Numbered from the stretch's first letter, positions 11,278 to 23,228 are shown. The stretch: 64,000 bases of DNA from Forficula auricularia (GCA_024734495.1 JALMQS010000153.1:10556299-10620298), one strand, 5' to 3'. Notes: a model not told the origin generated them from the letters alone. Numbers and translations are program-made.

Positions 11278-11597
11278 CACTTAAGACTAAGCAATATTTT
11301 ATTACATAAATGAAAAAAGTTTTGTTATAATTCAGAAATGTCTTTTTTTAGACCGGATCTTGGAGAGACAAATCTTGTAGATTTGATGGTAGTAGATTTG
11401 AAAAAAAATGAGGTGGGGAGAAATTTCAGTTTTTTGGAATTTACAAGGATAAATAAATAATTCACAAATGCATTGAGTAGAGATCTATCTTTAATTTGAC
11501 CCCAAATGAATATTAAATGTTTTCCAATAATATTTTTAAGTTAATGGGAATTTTCGGGATATTTTTAAAATTATTCTCATTTATAAGAAATTATAAG

Positions 11598-12420
11598 AAA
11601 AGCCGAGCATACGCAGAGTTCCGTACCTAAAATGGGTACTTTGGTACTCAAACACACTGTAATTATAAATTGAATTAAGTTGATAAATTAACATAGTTCT
11701 ACTCAACAGAGATATCTCACACCTCATGATAAAAAAAATTATTGATTATTTTAGACTACACAAAAAAGCGACCCTTCCAAAAATAATTATACATTTAAAA
11801 TTTTAATATGGTTTGTGGTTTCGGGAAAAATTAATCCATATGTAACTTGTAAATTTTAAATTTGTACAGTCTCTCTCGATAATTCGAATTTTTCGATAAT
11901 TCGAATTTTTCGATAATTCGAACTCTTCAGCTTTTAACTTCAGTAAATCGAAAAAATGCTGTGTATTTTGATACTCTCGATAACTCAAAATCCTTTTCGT
12001 AACGTTCTATAATTCGAACTAGGCCACTTCCCCTCTTTATAATTCTAATTTTTCCTATCAACGTTATCTATTGCAATGTTAATACATGTGTAATTTTTTG
12101 TTCTTTTTTGTCATTTTCATAATTTTTACTTTTTTACTTGAGACTATATATAAAATCTATGTAAGCTCATACATATTTTCAAAAATATAATAAAAACTCT
12201 TAATAATTCGAATTTATTTTCCTTCTTCTTGATAATTTGAAGTCTAGATAATTCGAATATTTCTTGTAGTCCTTTGGATTTCGAATTATCGAGAGCCGAA
12301 TGTATTTTATTTAGTTTACGAGGTACATTCTTTGACACAAGGACAAAGAGGCTAACATTGATTATATCTATACTATTAGAGTTCCGTTTCACTTTTGAAA
12401 GGAACTTTAAAAAAGGCAAA
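11598..12420 (+). repeat. REP-B copy, split by a pogo-like MITE
   Basis: The left part (11598-11864) begins 'AAGCCGAGCATACGCAGAGT' and 'TCCGTACC'. The right part (12305-12420) continues 'TATTTTATTTAGTTTACGAG' through 'AGAGTTCCGTTTCACTTTTG' and 'AAAGGAACTTT'. Compared with the copy at 62590-62825, the sequence is continuous once the MITE is removed. Confidence 0.6.
11867..12302. mobile_element. pogo/Tigger-like MITE inside REP-B
   Basis: The outer ends are inverted (CAGTCTCTCTCGATAATTCG at the left; minus strand of the right end CATTCGGCTCTCGATAATTC) and flanked by TA at 11865-11866 and 12303-12304. The 'CGATAATTCGAA' subterminal word occurs three times at the left end. The interior is noncoding. 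TA duplication and CA-starting ends fit the Tc1/mariner/pogo superfamily; the exact family is inferred. Confidence 0.65.
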
Positions 12421-12602
12421 AATTGTTTTAAGATAATTTAAAGACTCAAAAGTGCCTAGAAAAGATGTAGTTTTTCAACAATTGCATATCTTGTTTCTAA
12501 TTCCTATCTAGGATAATTAAAAGAATGAGAAAATTCTTGATCGTTTTACTCCGCATTTGCAAAAAAGTATTCAGGACAGAGGAGAATAATTCAGCCTTAC
12601 AT

Positions 12603-12852
12603 CAGGGGTGTCCAAATGTGGGAGGTTGGTTAAAAACGCAAAGTACGTCCTTGAAATTTCTGGGGGAGGGTGGGGGGCGGTTGAAAATTGTTGTAAAATT
12701 AGCAATATATGCTAAAAATGTGAAAACTGTGAAGTTTTTAACTTCAAAATAAGTTAATAAAAACATCTTCTAATTCTTTAGAAATGAATAAAATATAATG
12801 TAAAGGGGGTATTTTTCATGAAACATGAGGCTATGAGGATGGGCACCCCTTG
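12603..12852. mobile_element. hAT-like non-autonomous element
   Basis: The left end CAGGGGTGTCCAAATG is the hAT-type terminus known from many animals. The right end on the minus strand is CAAGGGGTGCCCATCC. The interior contains a G-rich stretch (GGGGGAGGGTGGGGGGCGG) and no transposase. The flanking 8-mers do not match, so the call rests on the ends alone. Confidence 0.4.
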
Positions 12853-13378
12853 TTTGTAAGCAATAATTATATAATTACGTTTTGAGATGCTCTTCTGTCG
12901 AGGTATATGGCCTCAGGAGTTTTCAACATGGTTTTCAGTCACTTACTTTTGGAAATAATTATTTGGCATCCTAAAGAAGAAATAATTATTATTTGTATAT
13001 TTTAATAACTTATTTAATAGATAGTGAAAATGAAAGAAAAAATTTAATATTTTTTAATTGAATTTCGTGAAATTCTCATTAATTTTACAATTCGTGAGGT
13101 CGATATCATTTTTAATAGGCCAAACTATGACCTTGAACAAAACTATTCTTTATAGCCATATCGTGACTTACTAATTATAGAGTAACAAAATAAAAACAAC
13201 ATAAATACATACAGAGTTCCTTTCATGAGTGAGATTTCGCTGAAAGATCCAATCGCTACTTCTAAAATTTTTTCACTGATAAATGGTGGCCCACTGGAAC
13301 ATTTTTTTCCGTCCTGAAAGATTTTGATTTAATACATTTGATGGGGAAATTTGTCAAATAACAAAATTCAAAATAAAT
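12853..13378. other. AT-rich stretch, no gene
   Basis: Nothing coding. A weak REP-B-like phrase (ACATACAGAGTTCCTTTC) lies near 13210. Confidence 0.45.
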
Positions 13379-13747
13379 AAGCTGACGTGTTGTGATGTGG
13401 CCATCCACTTGACTTTACCATACAACCTGGACCCTCACTTATATTTAATAAAATTAATTATAATCATGTAGGGGAGGGGGATTAGGTTTTGCATTTTTAG
13501 ATTACTCTGGGCCCACTGATTATGTATACAAAATTTGTTTGAGTTTGGTAGAAGAGCCTAGAATTTCATGTTTTGAACCTACACCCCCCCCCTTCCATTT
13601 TGGAGGGTTAGTTTTTGCATTTTTAGACTTCTGGGGTCTCACTGATTATGTATACAAAATTTGGTTGAGTTTGGTAAATGGCCAAGATTTTCATTTTTTG
13701 CGGTTTGTTTTTGCATTTTTAGACTTCTGGGGTCCACTGATTATGTA

Positions 13748-14847
13748 AGTTAACTTTCCCACGATTCACTGCCTGCCTCCGGCTTCCCCTGGAGTCACCA
13801 CCTTTTTGCTAGCTCAACGGAATCTCCAAGCAGAACATATTCTCACGCTGATGGCTGATTCCATACCGCCTACACAATCACCCGCGCGCCTACTGAATAG
13901 TACGAATTCAGCATTTTCAATTTATATAAAAGAGCCGTTTTGCCAGGCTTAAAATCAGTCTTAACTCACCATTCGGCAACGGGTTCACCTGCCCTCTTTT
14001 CCAAGCAGTTCGCAGTACCAGGGTAACTACCACCAAGTTCCTAACATAAATTCGGTCACTCAAGACCAAGTGCCCTCCCTCTGTCTCGAGCTAGTAAAGG
14101 AACCAAGGACTCTCAAGGTAACCCATAATAAAAATTGACAATTGACCTTGGTCGCTGTATCATCGCGTAACCAAGGCGAACGGTAATAACCCGTGCGAAA
14201 TTTTCATCTTATTATATCAATTGTTACACGAGTATAAAACTCCCGGGCAGATAAACATTTTTTGACTTTCGGACATAAGACCCCGGTTATCCAAATTCTC
14301 CCTTTGTGTGTGTTCTCATCATAATTCACGAATGTAATGTAAAATCATGAATGTAAATTTACGTATGTAACGAACATAAAACTTTGATTATAAAACTTTG
14401 AATATAACCTTTGATCGTAAACTTATGATTATAATAAATATTAAAACATAAATATAATAAATATTATATAATAAAAATAAATAAAAACTTATCAATCTGT
14501 AAAACAATATATAAATAAATAATAAACATTATACATTCATGTAACAAATAACTTTATAACATTGTAAAATCAATTTTTGAATTATAAATAAAATAAAAAT
14601 AAAAAATATTAAAAAGATTGATTTCAATACTAAAACCGTTCTTTCCCAAAAAATTACAAAATCATTAGATAAAAGTCAAAATTAAATAAATCACTTGCTA
14701 TCCAGGAACATTAGTAAATTGAATATTAGTAAATTCAATATTAGTAAATTCACCCCAGCTCTACTCAAAAATAAATATAGTCCTCAAAGACCCAAAAGAA
14801 AAATCAATCTTTTTAAAAAGACATTTTTCGGGCTTAAGGTTATAACT
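13748..14847 (+). repeat. 5' LTR
   Basis: 1100 bp from AGTTAACTTTCCC to GGTTATAACT. The first ~600 bp is moderately GC-balanced; the latter half is extremely A/T-rich with many AATAAA words, any of which could serve as the polyadenylation signal. It contains the promoter described separately. Confidence 0.93.
13923..13960 (+). promoter_or_regulatory. LTR core promoter (TATA box plus initiator)
   Basis: TATATAAA at 13923-13930 is followed about 32 bp later by TCAGTC at 13955-13960, a good match to the arthropod initiator (TCAGT). The spacing is that of a functional TATA/Inr core promoter, so transcription probably starts at A13957 (start of R). The same arrangement occurs in the 3' LTR. Confidence 0.6.
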
Positions 14848-14868
14848 GGCACCCACGAACAGAGACCT
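14848..14868 (+). other. Putative primer-binding site
   Basis: Directly after the LTR end (the final T plus GGCACCCACGAAC) the sequence reads TGGCACCCACGAACAG. TGG at the LTR border is the expected complement of a tRNA 3' CCA. I could not assign the tRNA. A second, imperfect version (TAGCACCCAGCGAACAAAGA) lies about 100 bp downstream. Confidence 0.5.
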
Positions 14869-16205
14869 ATGACTGTCGCTTATAATTGTCACTTATAACT
14901 ATCACTTATAACTGTCACTTATAACTGACGCTAGCTATAACTAACACCATAACTAGCACCCAGCGAACAAAGACTTATAACTGTCACGTTCGTAAGCCTA
15001 TAACTGGCTTCCATAGGACTTGTGTTCACTAAAGTTATAACTGACTCTTGCGAACAGTCATATCGAAACTGCAAGCCTAAAGTAAATTGGGAAGGAAAAG
15101 AATCGGTTTTTGGCGCCCAAACAAATTTAACCTTACATTCGTGAATAATAAAAAACATTATTAAAAAAACAACCTACCCCCAAGTGACCTACCCCTAAGT
15201 GATTCACCCCCAAGTGTTTAACCCCCAGTGAAAGTGAAAAAAAAAAAAAAAATAAAAAAGTGAATCAACAGCTCACCTGAAAAGAAATATGCACTTCTAC
15301 GAGACACACCTGTGAGTAAACCAAAATTTAACTATAAACAGTAGTGAAAAGTGTTAAGAAATATTGAAGTTTATATTAATAAATAATAAAATAAAAATAT
15401 AAAGTATAGTAAATGAATATAGAAAGGAAATACAGAGATATAAATAAATAAAGAAATATATAGGTTATATATAAAGAAATATTGAGGAAAATATTACGAG
15501 TAAATAAATATTGAGTCTAACACTATATTACTGATAGGAAATATAATGAAAAATAAATAACCAAATCAGGATATTAAAGTGTTTTTGTAATTATTTTGAC
15601 TAAATCAAATGCAAAACGAATAAAGTCTTGTAATTGCGGGTTTCTTTTTTTTTTTAAAAAACAGAAATAGGGAGACTCAATTGTAGTTTAAAGAAAGAGA
15701 AGGAAATATATAAATAATAAATAGATAAACAGAGATAGATTCAAGTAAACAAAGAGATTACGTCAGAGGTAGAAATAAGTATAAAGAGATTCAAATATAG
15801 GTCAATAAAAAGACAGAGAGAAACATAAGATATCAGATAATAAGTAGGTCAGACAATAAAAACAAACAAAGAAGAAAAATAGGTCAAGCATTACGTAACA
15901 GAATTACGATAGGTTAAGAAATATTAAGTAGGTCAATAAAGAGCTTACTAGACAGAAATAGAGAATAGAACAAAGAATAAAATAAACAAATAAAGAAAGA
16001 AAATTACCCCTCTAATTAAAATAAATATAAAATAATATATCTTTTTAATAAAATCAAGTAATTAAAATAGCTAGAAAATATAAATAAAAGTTTAATCATT
16101 ATAATAAATAATATTGTTATTTTTAATTAATTTTAAGAAATTTTTTTTACTGACAATACGCTGAATAATAATAAATAATTTTAAGATTTTTGATAAAAGT
16201 TCAAT
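14869..16205 (+). other. Untranslated leader with two short tandem-repeat clusters
   Basis: Cluster 1 (about 14872-15050) repeats 'CACTTATAACTgTCACTTATAA' type ~14-bp units. Cluster 2 (15172-15235) repeats about four ~15-bp units of the form CCTACCCCCAAGTGA / TTCACCCCCAAGTG. The rest is purine- and A-rich. Drosophila gypsy carries its insulator in the equivalent leader position (known), but these repeats do not resemble that protein-binding site. Their role is unknown. Confidence 0.55.
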
Positions 16206-17296
16206 ATGTCTACCGCCACAAATACTACCCCTTCCGTTTCAGCCCCCATCTCTAGTATAGCTCCCACCCCCAAGTCCACGACACTAATACACAAAATATA
16301 TTCTCAATCCCTAATCAAAATCTCCCATCTGTACCAGCTCCTACTTACCCTAATAGTAGAATTCAGGAAATAAAAGAATATCTAGAAATTATACCAATCT
16401 TTAACGGTGAAATAGACAACCTCACCCAATTCATTGTACAGACGGAGAAAGTATTAAATATATTCTTTGAGGATAATAGGGATGGACTACAAGACTACAT
16501 AATTGGAAGGGTTAGGAATAAAATTCAGGGAGAAGCCGCTTTATTCATAAACGCACAGAACTTTGATACATGGAGGGAATTAAAGGATTGTCTAATAAAT
16601 AGCTACGCAGATAAGAGGGAAGATACCACACTCATTATCGATTTAACTCACTGTAAACAAGTAGGTACTTCACCATTAGAATTTTATAAAATTATCCAAA
16701 CAAAATTAAATCTCTTATACAATTATTATACACTAAATTATAATTCAGAACCTGAGCTAATGGGGCTAGCTCACCGTTTAGCTTTAAAGTCATTCCTCGT
16801 AGGTCTAAATGACCCCTTAGGCTCACTTATTAGAACTAAAGACCCCAAAACTTTAGAGGAAGCCCTTTCAGTAATGAAAAATTCCTATAGTAAAGAACTA
16901 AAAATTGGTCCAATAAATATACATAAAAGCCCTGGTCCAAGTAGAAATAACTTCGCACCAAATTCTATACCAAGACAAAATTTTACCCCACACCAAAATT
17001 TTTACCCCCAACAAAATTTTACCCCCAGACAGCACTTTACACCTCGAAATAACCCTCCTACTATTACTACCCCTCGTCGACCAAATAATTTTAACAGAGG
17101 AGGCAGAAATTATAGAAACCCTCCCTCTGGACGAGGTTTTGCACAAAATTTTATAAACCAATCAAACAGACCCCAAAATTTAAATTATAATGAAGGAAAT
17201 TTTTTAGACGAAAACGACGCAAATTTTTTAGAACAACCGGCCCCGGAACAACAAAATCTTTCCACCAAAAATTATTATCCACAAGACCAAGCTTAA
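16206..17296 (+). pseudogene. gag: gag-like ORF with a frameshift near its start
   Basis: ATG at 16206 opens a frame beginning MSTATNTTPSVS. It changes frame somewhere between about 16255 and 16375, since the continuing open frame (EIKEYLEIIPIFNGEIDNLT...) is offset and runs to TAA at 17294-17296. The middle region resembles the helical capsid part of errantivirus Gag. The C-terminal ~100 residues are basic and repetitive (QNFTP, QNFYP and QHFTP units, then arginine/glycine/asparagine-rich). That is a nucleic-acid-binding tail without a CCHC zinc knuckle, as is usual in this group. The frameshift makes this copy's Gag defective unless it is a sequence error. Confidence 0.75.
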
Positions 17297-18657
17297 GACA
17301 AACTAAACAAATCCTCCAAAATTTCTCCAAAATAGAAACACATTCCCTATTAGACAAAAAGACTCCTCCAGAACTACCCTTTATAATCCACCCCTCATTA
17401 AAAATTAAAATATTCATAGATACTGGAAGTACACATTCATATATTAATCCTAGATTAGCAAATAAAATTTTTAAAAATCAAATCACTTTTAACCCCATTA
17501 TTGTAACATCTGCCCACGGTTCTAGTAAACAAAATTTTGCAATAAAACGACCATTTTTCGAAATTTTTAATAATAAAATTCCCCTTGTATTTCACCTATA
17601 TAATTTTCATTCCAAGTTTGAAATGTTATTAGGCCTTGATAATATTCGGAAAATTCAGGCAAAATTCGATTTTATTAATGACAAATTAATCACAAAAAAG
17701 AGAACTTTTAAAATTCATTATTTAAATGTCAAATCGAAAATGTCAACAATGAACAACCTTAAAGTTGATCTTTCAGGATTTCGAGTTGAACATTTAAACA
17801 ACGAAGAAAAATTCGGACTTGCAAAATTAATCCAAAAACATAAAAATATAATTTATGACGAAAACTCACCCCTAACCTTTACAAATCAAATTAAACACTT
17901 CATTCGAACCACCGACGATATTCCAGTATACACAAAACAATTTAAGCTTCCAGAAATTCATCGACAAGAAGTCGAAAGACAAATTTCAAAATTTTTAGCA
18001 CAAAATATAATAGAGCCCTCTTATAGCCCATGGAGCTCACCCCTTTGGCTAGTTGGTAAAAAACCTGATGCCTCGGGTAAACAAAAGTGGCGACTCGTGA
18101 CCGATTTCCGTAAACTTAATACAAAAACAATCGACGATAAATATCCGATACCCAATATAGATGAAATTCTTTATAAATTAGGTAAATGCAATTATTTTTC
18201 GACCCTAGATTTGGCCAGCGGATTTCATCAAATTGAGATGAATTCGGCCGACAAAGAGAAAACAGCATTCAATACTGACCATGGCCATTATCAGTATAGA
18301 AGAATGCCTTTCGGATTAAAAAATGCCCCTAGCACGTTTCAACGTGTTATGGACAACATTCTGAGAGGATTACTCAATAAAATATGTCTCGTCTATTTGG
18401 ACGACATCATAGTTTTCTCTAGTAGCCTCGAAGAACACCTCGGCAGACTAAATTTGGTATTCGATAGGCTCAATAGAGCAAACTTTAAAATTCAATTAGA
18501 TAAATGTGAATTCTTAAAACGGGAGGTGTCCTTCCTAGGTCACCTAGTGACACCAGAAGGTGTAAGACCAAACCCCGACAAAATTATAGCTATTAAAAAT
18601 TTTCCTATTCCAACTACGGTCAAACAAATTAAATCTTTTCTTGGACTTTACCTTTAA
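17194..18657 (+). pseudogene. pol: Truncated pol: protease and reverse transcriptase only
   Basis: The frame is open for 487 codons, overlapping the gag end by about 100 nt in the -1 phase. An aspartic protease motif FIDTGST lies at about residue 74-80. RT follows with VTDFRKLN, LDLASGFHQIEM, RRMPFGLKNAPSTFQRVMD and the catalytic VYLDD (about residue 400-404), then FLGHLVTPEGV and IKSFLGL. The aspartates of the RT active site are intact. The frame then ends as LYL-stop, exactly where the RT connection/RNase H region should start. RNase H and integrase are absent. The family norm is about 1000+ residues, so more than half of pol is lost by the deletion that brings env next to RT. Confidence 0.9.
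17197..17227 (+). promoter_or_regulatory. Candidate -1 ribosomal frameshift sites (two AAATTTT heptamers)
   Basis: In the gag reading phase two X XXY YYZ heptamers occur: A AAT TTT at 17197-17203 and again at 17221-17227. The -1 (pol) frame is open from 17194 through both. Slippage at either would join gag to protease/RT, matching the -1 frameshift used by errantiviruses. No downstream pseudoknot was tested. Confidence 0.5.
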
Positions 18658-20215
18658 AACCCATTCAGAAATAAATAAAGCGGTTGAGAACCTCCTAGAA
18701 ATTATTCCATTAGGAAGTAAATTTAATAAAGAACATGATTCTTACTTTCGATTACTAAATTTCACATTAGAAACACAAAATGAAAAAATAAATAATTTAG
18801 CTACCCATAAAAGAAATAAAAGAGGGTTAGTGAACGGTTTAGGCACAGTACTTAAATTTGTCACTGGGACAATGGACGCAGAAGATCGTAACAGATACGA
18901 TCACCTTCTGAATCAATTATCCCAGAATCAAAGAAAATTACAAACTCAAAACAATATTATTTCCCGAACTCACGATGAACTTATAAACAAAATTAATACC
19001 CAATTAGACAAAATAAGAATTAACGAACAAAATTTGGCCAATACTTTTTCGGTTATGAAACATGAAATCGCGAGAAATTCAGAAAATTTACTTATTCAAA
19101 ATTTGGCGCAATTAACTTTAATATCAAATTCATTTATAAACATTTTAGAAAATCTCGAAACATCACTCACCTTCTGTAACTTAAATACACTCCACGAAAG
19201 TATAATTTCAATGAAGGAGTTACTAAAATTATATAAAGCCAACGATTTGGAAATAAATTTTAATAATTATTGGGAAGCTACATCATTTATTAAACCAGTA
19301 TGTAAACTTCATTTCGGATACATCGATATAGTTTTGGAAATTGCAAACTATAAACGAACTAACCTCTCCATAGTCCAATTTATCCCATTACCTGTTTCCA
19401 TTATAACAAAACAACCTATAATTATAGATGAACTATATCAGAATTTCATTATAACTAATAGCAATGTATTAAAAATTAATTACTGTATGAATATAAATTA
19501 TAAATTCTTTTGTAAAACCAATAATGAAAAGGCATCACCCTGTATACAAAACTTAATTATCAAAAAGAATAACAGCTATTGTCAGTTCAATAAATTAATT
19601 CAATATCCAATAATAGTGAAAGTACCGAATACGGATACAGCTATAGTAAATGTAGAAAAAAACAATGTAATACTTTATCAATGCGAGAACACACATAAAT
19701 ATTTGAAAATGGGATTATATAAAATAAACAATATAAATAAATGTCTAATTAACAATAAACTAATGGTTTCAAACTCTAACTATACTAAACAAATTCCCTT
19801 ATTAACCAATAAAAATTATAAATATGTTTCTATAAATAGAACCACCAAAGTTCATTCTTTATCAAGAATAGAAACGAACTATGTACAGGAAGACGAAATT
19901 GACGAAATAGATTGGTACCCTAACTATATTCAAAATTCCTTAAATACATTAATCATTATTATGTTAGTAATTATAACTTGTTTCGGGTCATTTTTTCTTT
20001 TTACTAAATACAAAATCATTTCGTATTTCGCTTTCCTACCAATAAGGACAAAACTGAAACCACTAGTTTGTCACAGATACCGGCCACAATTTTTGAGTCT
20101 CATCCCGAAAATCAAAATTTACCGGGCGATCCTCAAGCTTAAGGGGGAGGAGTTAACTTTCCCACGATTCACTGCCTGCCTCCGGCTTCCCCTGGAGTCA
20201 CCACCTTTTTGCTAG
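18641..20215 (+). pseudogene. env: env-like fusion glycoprotein, N-terminally truncated
   Basis: The 524-codon frame has no ATG at its head (first codon used is TTG) and begins inside env because of the RT-env deletion. A furin-type site RNKR (about residue 58-61) is followed by a glycine-rich hydrophobic stretch typical of the fusion peptide of baculovirus F-like/errantivirus Env. Then come long helical/coiled-coil and cysteine-containing regions, a transmembrane segment at about residues 435-455, and a basic cytoplasmic tail. The stop (20213-20215) lies 65 bp inside the 3' LTR, as is common in gypsy-type elements. The receptor-side subunit and signal peptide are missing, so this copy should not make a working envelope. 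The function assigned is by family resemblance only. Confidence 0.85.
20137..20150 (+). other. Polypurine tract
   Basis: AAGCTTAAGGGGGAGG ends immediately before the 3' LTR (AGTTAAC at 20151). A purine run abutting the LTR is the expected plus-strand priming site. Confidence 0.75.
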
Positions 20216-21251
20216 CTCAACGGAATCTCCAAGCAGAACATATTCTCACGCTGATGGCTGATTCCATACCGCCTACACAATCACCCGCGCGCCTACTGAA
20301 TAGTACGAATTCAGCATTTTCAATTTATATAAAAGAGCCGTTTTGCCAGGCTTAAAATCAGTCTTAACTCACCATTCGGCAACGGGTTCACCTGCCCTCT
20401 TTTCCAAGCAGTTCGCAGTACCAGGGTAACTACCACCAAGTTCCTAACATAAATTCGGTCACTCAAGACCAAGTGCCCTCCCTCTGTCTCGAGCTAGTAA
20501 AGGAACCAAGGACTCTCAAGGTAACCCATAATAAAAATTGACAATTGACCTTGGTCGCTGTATCATCGCGTAACCAAGGCGAACGGTAATAACCCGTGCG
20601 AAATTTTCATCTTATTATATCAATTGTTACACGAGTATAAAACTCCCGGGCAGATAAACATTTTTTGACTTTCGGACATAAGACCCCGGTTATCCAAATT
20701 CTCCCTTTGTGTGTGTTCTCATCATAATTCACGAATGTAATGTAAAATCATGAATGTAAATTTACGTATGTAACGAACATAAAACTTTGATTATAAAACT
20801 TTGAATATAACCTTTGATCGTAAACTTATGATTATAATAAATATTAAAACATAAATATAATAAATATTATATAATAAAAATAAATAAAAACTTATCAATC
20901 TGTAAAACAATATATAAATAAATAATAAACATTATACATTCATGTAACAAATAACTTTATAACATTGTAAAATCAATTTTTTGAATTATAAATAAAATAA
21001 AAATAAAAAATATTAAAAAGATTGATTTCAATACTAAAACCGTTCTTTCCCAAAAAATTACAAAATCATTAGATAAAAGTCAAAATTAAATAAATCACTT
21101 GCTATCCAGGAACATTAGTAAATTGAATATTAGTAAATTCAATATTAGTAAATTCACCCCAGCTCTACTCAAAAATAAATATAGTCCTCAAAGACCCAAA
21201 AGAAAAATCAATCTTTTTAAAAAGACATTTTTCGGGCTTAAGGTTATAACT
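20151..21251 (+). repeat. 3' LTR
   Basis: 1101 bp, apparently identical to the 5' LTR except for one extra T near 20976. It ends GGTTATAACT and is followed by the TGTA target duplication. Confidence 0.93.
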
Positions 21252-21695
21252 TGTATACAAAATTTGTTTGAGTTTGCTCTAATGGCCTAGATTTTTAACT
21301 TTTAACCCCCCCTACGCCCCTTAATTTTGAGTCGATATTCACCAAAATCTAATCAGATCTTTATCTCAATGCACCAAAACTACGTGTGAAATTTGGTTTC
21401 GATATTCACACTAGTTTTTGAGTTAACTCATCCACAAAAATTTGATAACGCACAGACTAACAACCAGTCAGACAAACTAACAGACATTTTGACAAAACAA
21501 TTATTTTCTCAAAAAATATAATTTTTTCGATGTTCACTTATTACCTAGAGCTTTTTTGTAGAGCGAAATGCCATGGTTTCGCTCAATTTTTTAATCAAAA
21601 TAGTTTCATCCGTTTTTGAAATATTTTGAAAAAAGAAGAAGAAAAAACACTTTTTTCATGCACAATTACAGTACTTGACCATACCCTGTTTGATA

Positions 21696-23089
21696 AAGTA
21701 AAAATAAGCTAGTGCATGCACCACTCCACTTTCCTTTATAATCTGCCCTTTGAAATCATCCTTACAATTTTTAGAATATATGAGTACCCATACTATTTAA
21801 TAAACAGGCCAATTTTGAAAAAAAATGTTATTATTTTTCGACACGCCTAATCAAATCCCTTCCCTTAATTTCATTAAGAAAAAAAATTATACTGGTTAAA
21901 AGATTAGAGCTATTGAATAAGTCCACTAAAAAACGCTTTGATAAAATTGCCAAAAAATTAAAAAATCTTTGAGTAAATATGGCTGTTCGTTATCCAATAT
22001 CTAGAAATGACAAAATGATAGTAACTTTAATATGGTTTGAGGTAGAAACTCTCAAACTGTTAAGATCTTGGAAGTGAAATGCAATACTTCTTCATATATC
22101 TAAATATCATATAATGATATAGATAAAATGAAAGTAAAAAAATTCTTTAAATCAGTAAAAGGCACACTCGTTTTTCATGCGGAAAATTATACTCGTAAAT
22201 CACCCATTTTCATCCCCTCTTGGAGTTGAATTTCTAAAAAAAACCGTCTTTGATGATGCTTAAGTCATGGGGAAATAAACCGTCCTAATTTCATGTTTTT
22301 AGGTTCATGACTTTGAGTCTTGGCTGAAGAATCACCACTCATGTCGTTTGTGGTTGATCCAAAGGAAATGCACTCTAAAGTGTAATTGCTGTCCCTTTTT
22401 TTTCAATTTATAATTTTAGAAATGAGAAAGGAATAAAACCCAGCAAATGAAGTAAACTTTTCTGTGAACCTGGATTTCCTGTAATTCCCCTGCAGGTTCC
22501 GATTGATTTGTTTGCACTGTAGAATCAGCTCGACTGACTGATCGAACATCAGAGATCATCATTCCCATTCATCTGGCCACTACTTGAATGATGATGAATC
22601 GTTCGAATTATGATTTATAGGATGAGTTATTAAAATCCCTAGAGATTGATTGGGACCATCAATAGAGATGAGGAAAGGGAATGGAATTCGATTTATGACA
22701 AGCCAAGATATATATTAAAATATATATGTATATATTCATTCTATGGAATAAAAAATGAAAGGTGTCTAATTCCGATAATAGGCAACTTATCAAAATCAAT
22801 ATTCAAGAAGAAATATAACAAGTAATTTGACCTAGAAGCTATCTTTGTCCGATCATGTATGGTGAGCTTTTTAATTAATTAAACTATTTTTTATGATATC
22901 AAAACAAGTTGTTACTCGCTTTTGACACATATGCTATAACTTTATAAATTCCTATGGGAAATTATCATTTCAATATATCTAAACACCTCCCAATTAATCA
23001 CGTCAACCAAAGTTCAAAAATTGTTTTTCTTTACTCTGGGACCAATCACAACGTGGCCATATGTAAGGAGAATTATAAATTAAATTAAA
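21696..23089. other. No gene recognised
   Basis: AT-rich sequence of ordinary complexity with no repeats shared with the rest of the window that I could see. Confidence 0.5.
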
Positions 23090-23205
23090 TTATAATTCTT
23101 CTTCTTCAAATGCCATACTCGATTACGAGAGTCGGCGATTACTATGGAGAGTATCCTCTGCATTGTAATTTTCCTGGAAATTTTTTTACATGCGTGGTTT
23201 TCTGT
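23090..23205 (-). mobile_element. SINE fragment (tail of the 50.2-kb SINE family)
   Basis: 'GCCATACTCGATTACGAGAG', 'TCGGCGATTACTATGGAGAG' and 'CATTGTAATTTTCCTGGAAA' are the complement of 50340-50435. The tRNA-like head is absent. It sits directly upstream of the LINE fragment. Confidence 0.6.
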
Positions 23206-23228
23206 TGGTTGAATTTTGCAGCAAGCAC

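Larger units (their letters stand above)
13748..21251 (+). mobile_element. Ty3/gypsy retrotransposon of errantivirus type, young, internally deleted
   Basis: LTRs of 1100 and 1101 bp begin AGTTAAC and end TTATAACT, the AGTTA...TAACT form typical of insect errantiviruses. They flank a 5.3-kb interior with gag, protease/reverse transcriptase and env-like frames in order. The 4-bp target duplication TGTA is at 13744-13747 and 21252-21255. By eye the LTRs differ by a single T in a T-run (near 14571 and 20971), so insertion was recent. Pol stops just after the RT domain and runs straight into mid-env. RNase H, integrase and the front of env are missing, so the copy cannot be autonomous. Related full elements are about 7-9 kb (family knowledge). 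Confidence 0.93.
13379..21695 (-). repeat. REP-A copy 2 (minus strand), split by the gypsy element
   Basis: The left part (13379-13747) is the complement of the REP-A right end ('AAGCTGACGTGTTGTGATGT'...) and includes two to three ~130-bp internal units. The right part (21252-21695) is the complement of the rest, ending 'CAGTACTTGACCATACC'. Rejoined at the 4-bp TGTA duplication they restore the ordinary REP-A phrase around 'GATTATGTATACAAAATTTG'. This shows that the retrotransposon landed inside an existing REP-A copy. Confidence 0.75.

Noticed and set aside
14695..14898. ORF at the LTR end (also at 21099)
   Set aside because: It lies within the A/T-rich LTR, has no ATG-supported context, and is duplicated only because the LTR is.
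18641..18660. Natural RT-env fusion protein
   Set aside because: RT stops at 18655-18657 in one frame while env is in another. The junction is a deletion with a stop, not an in-frame fusion.
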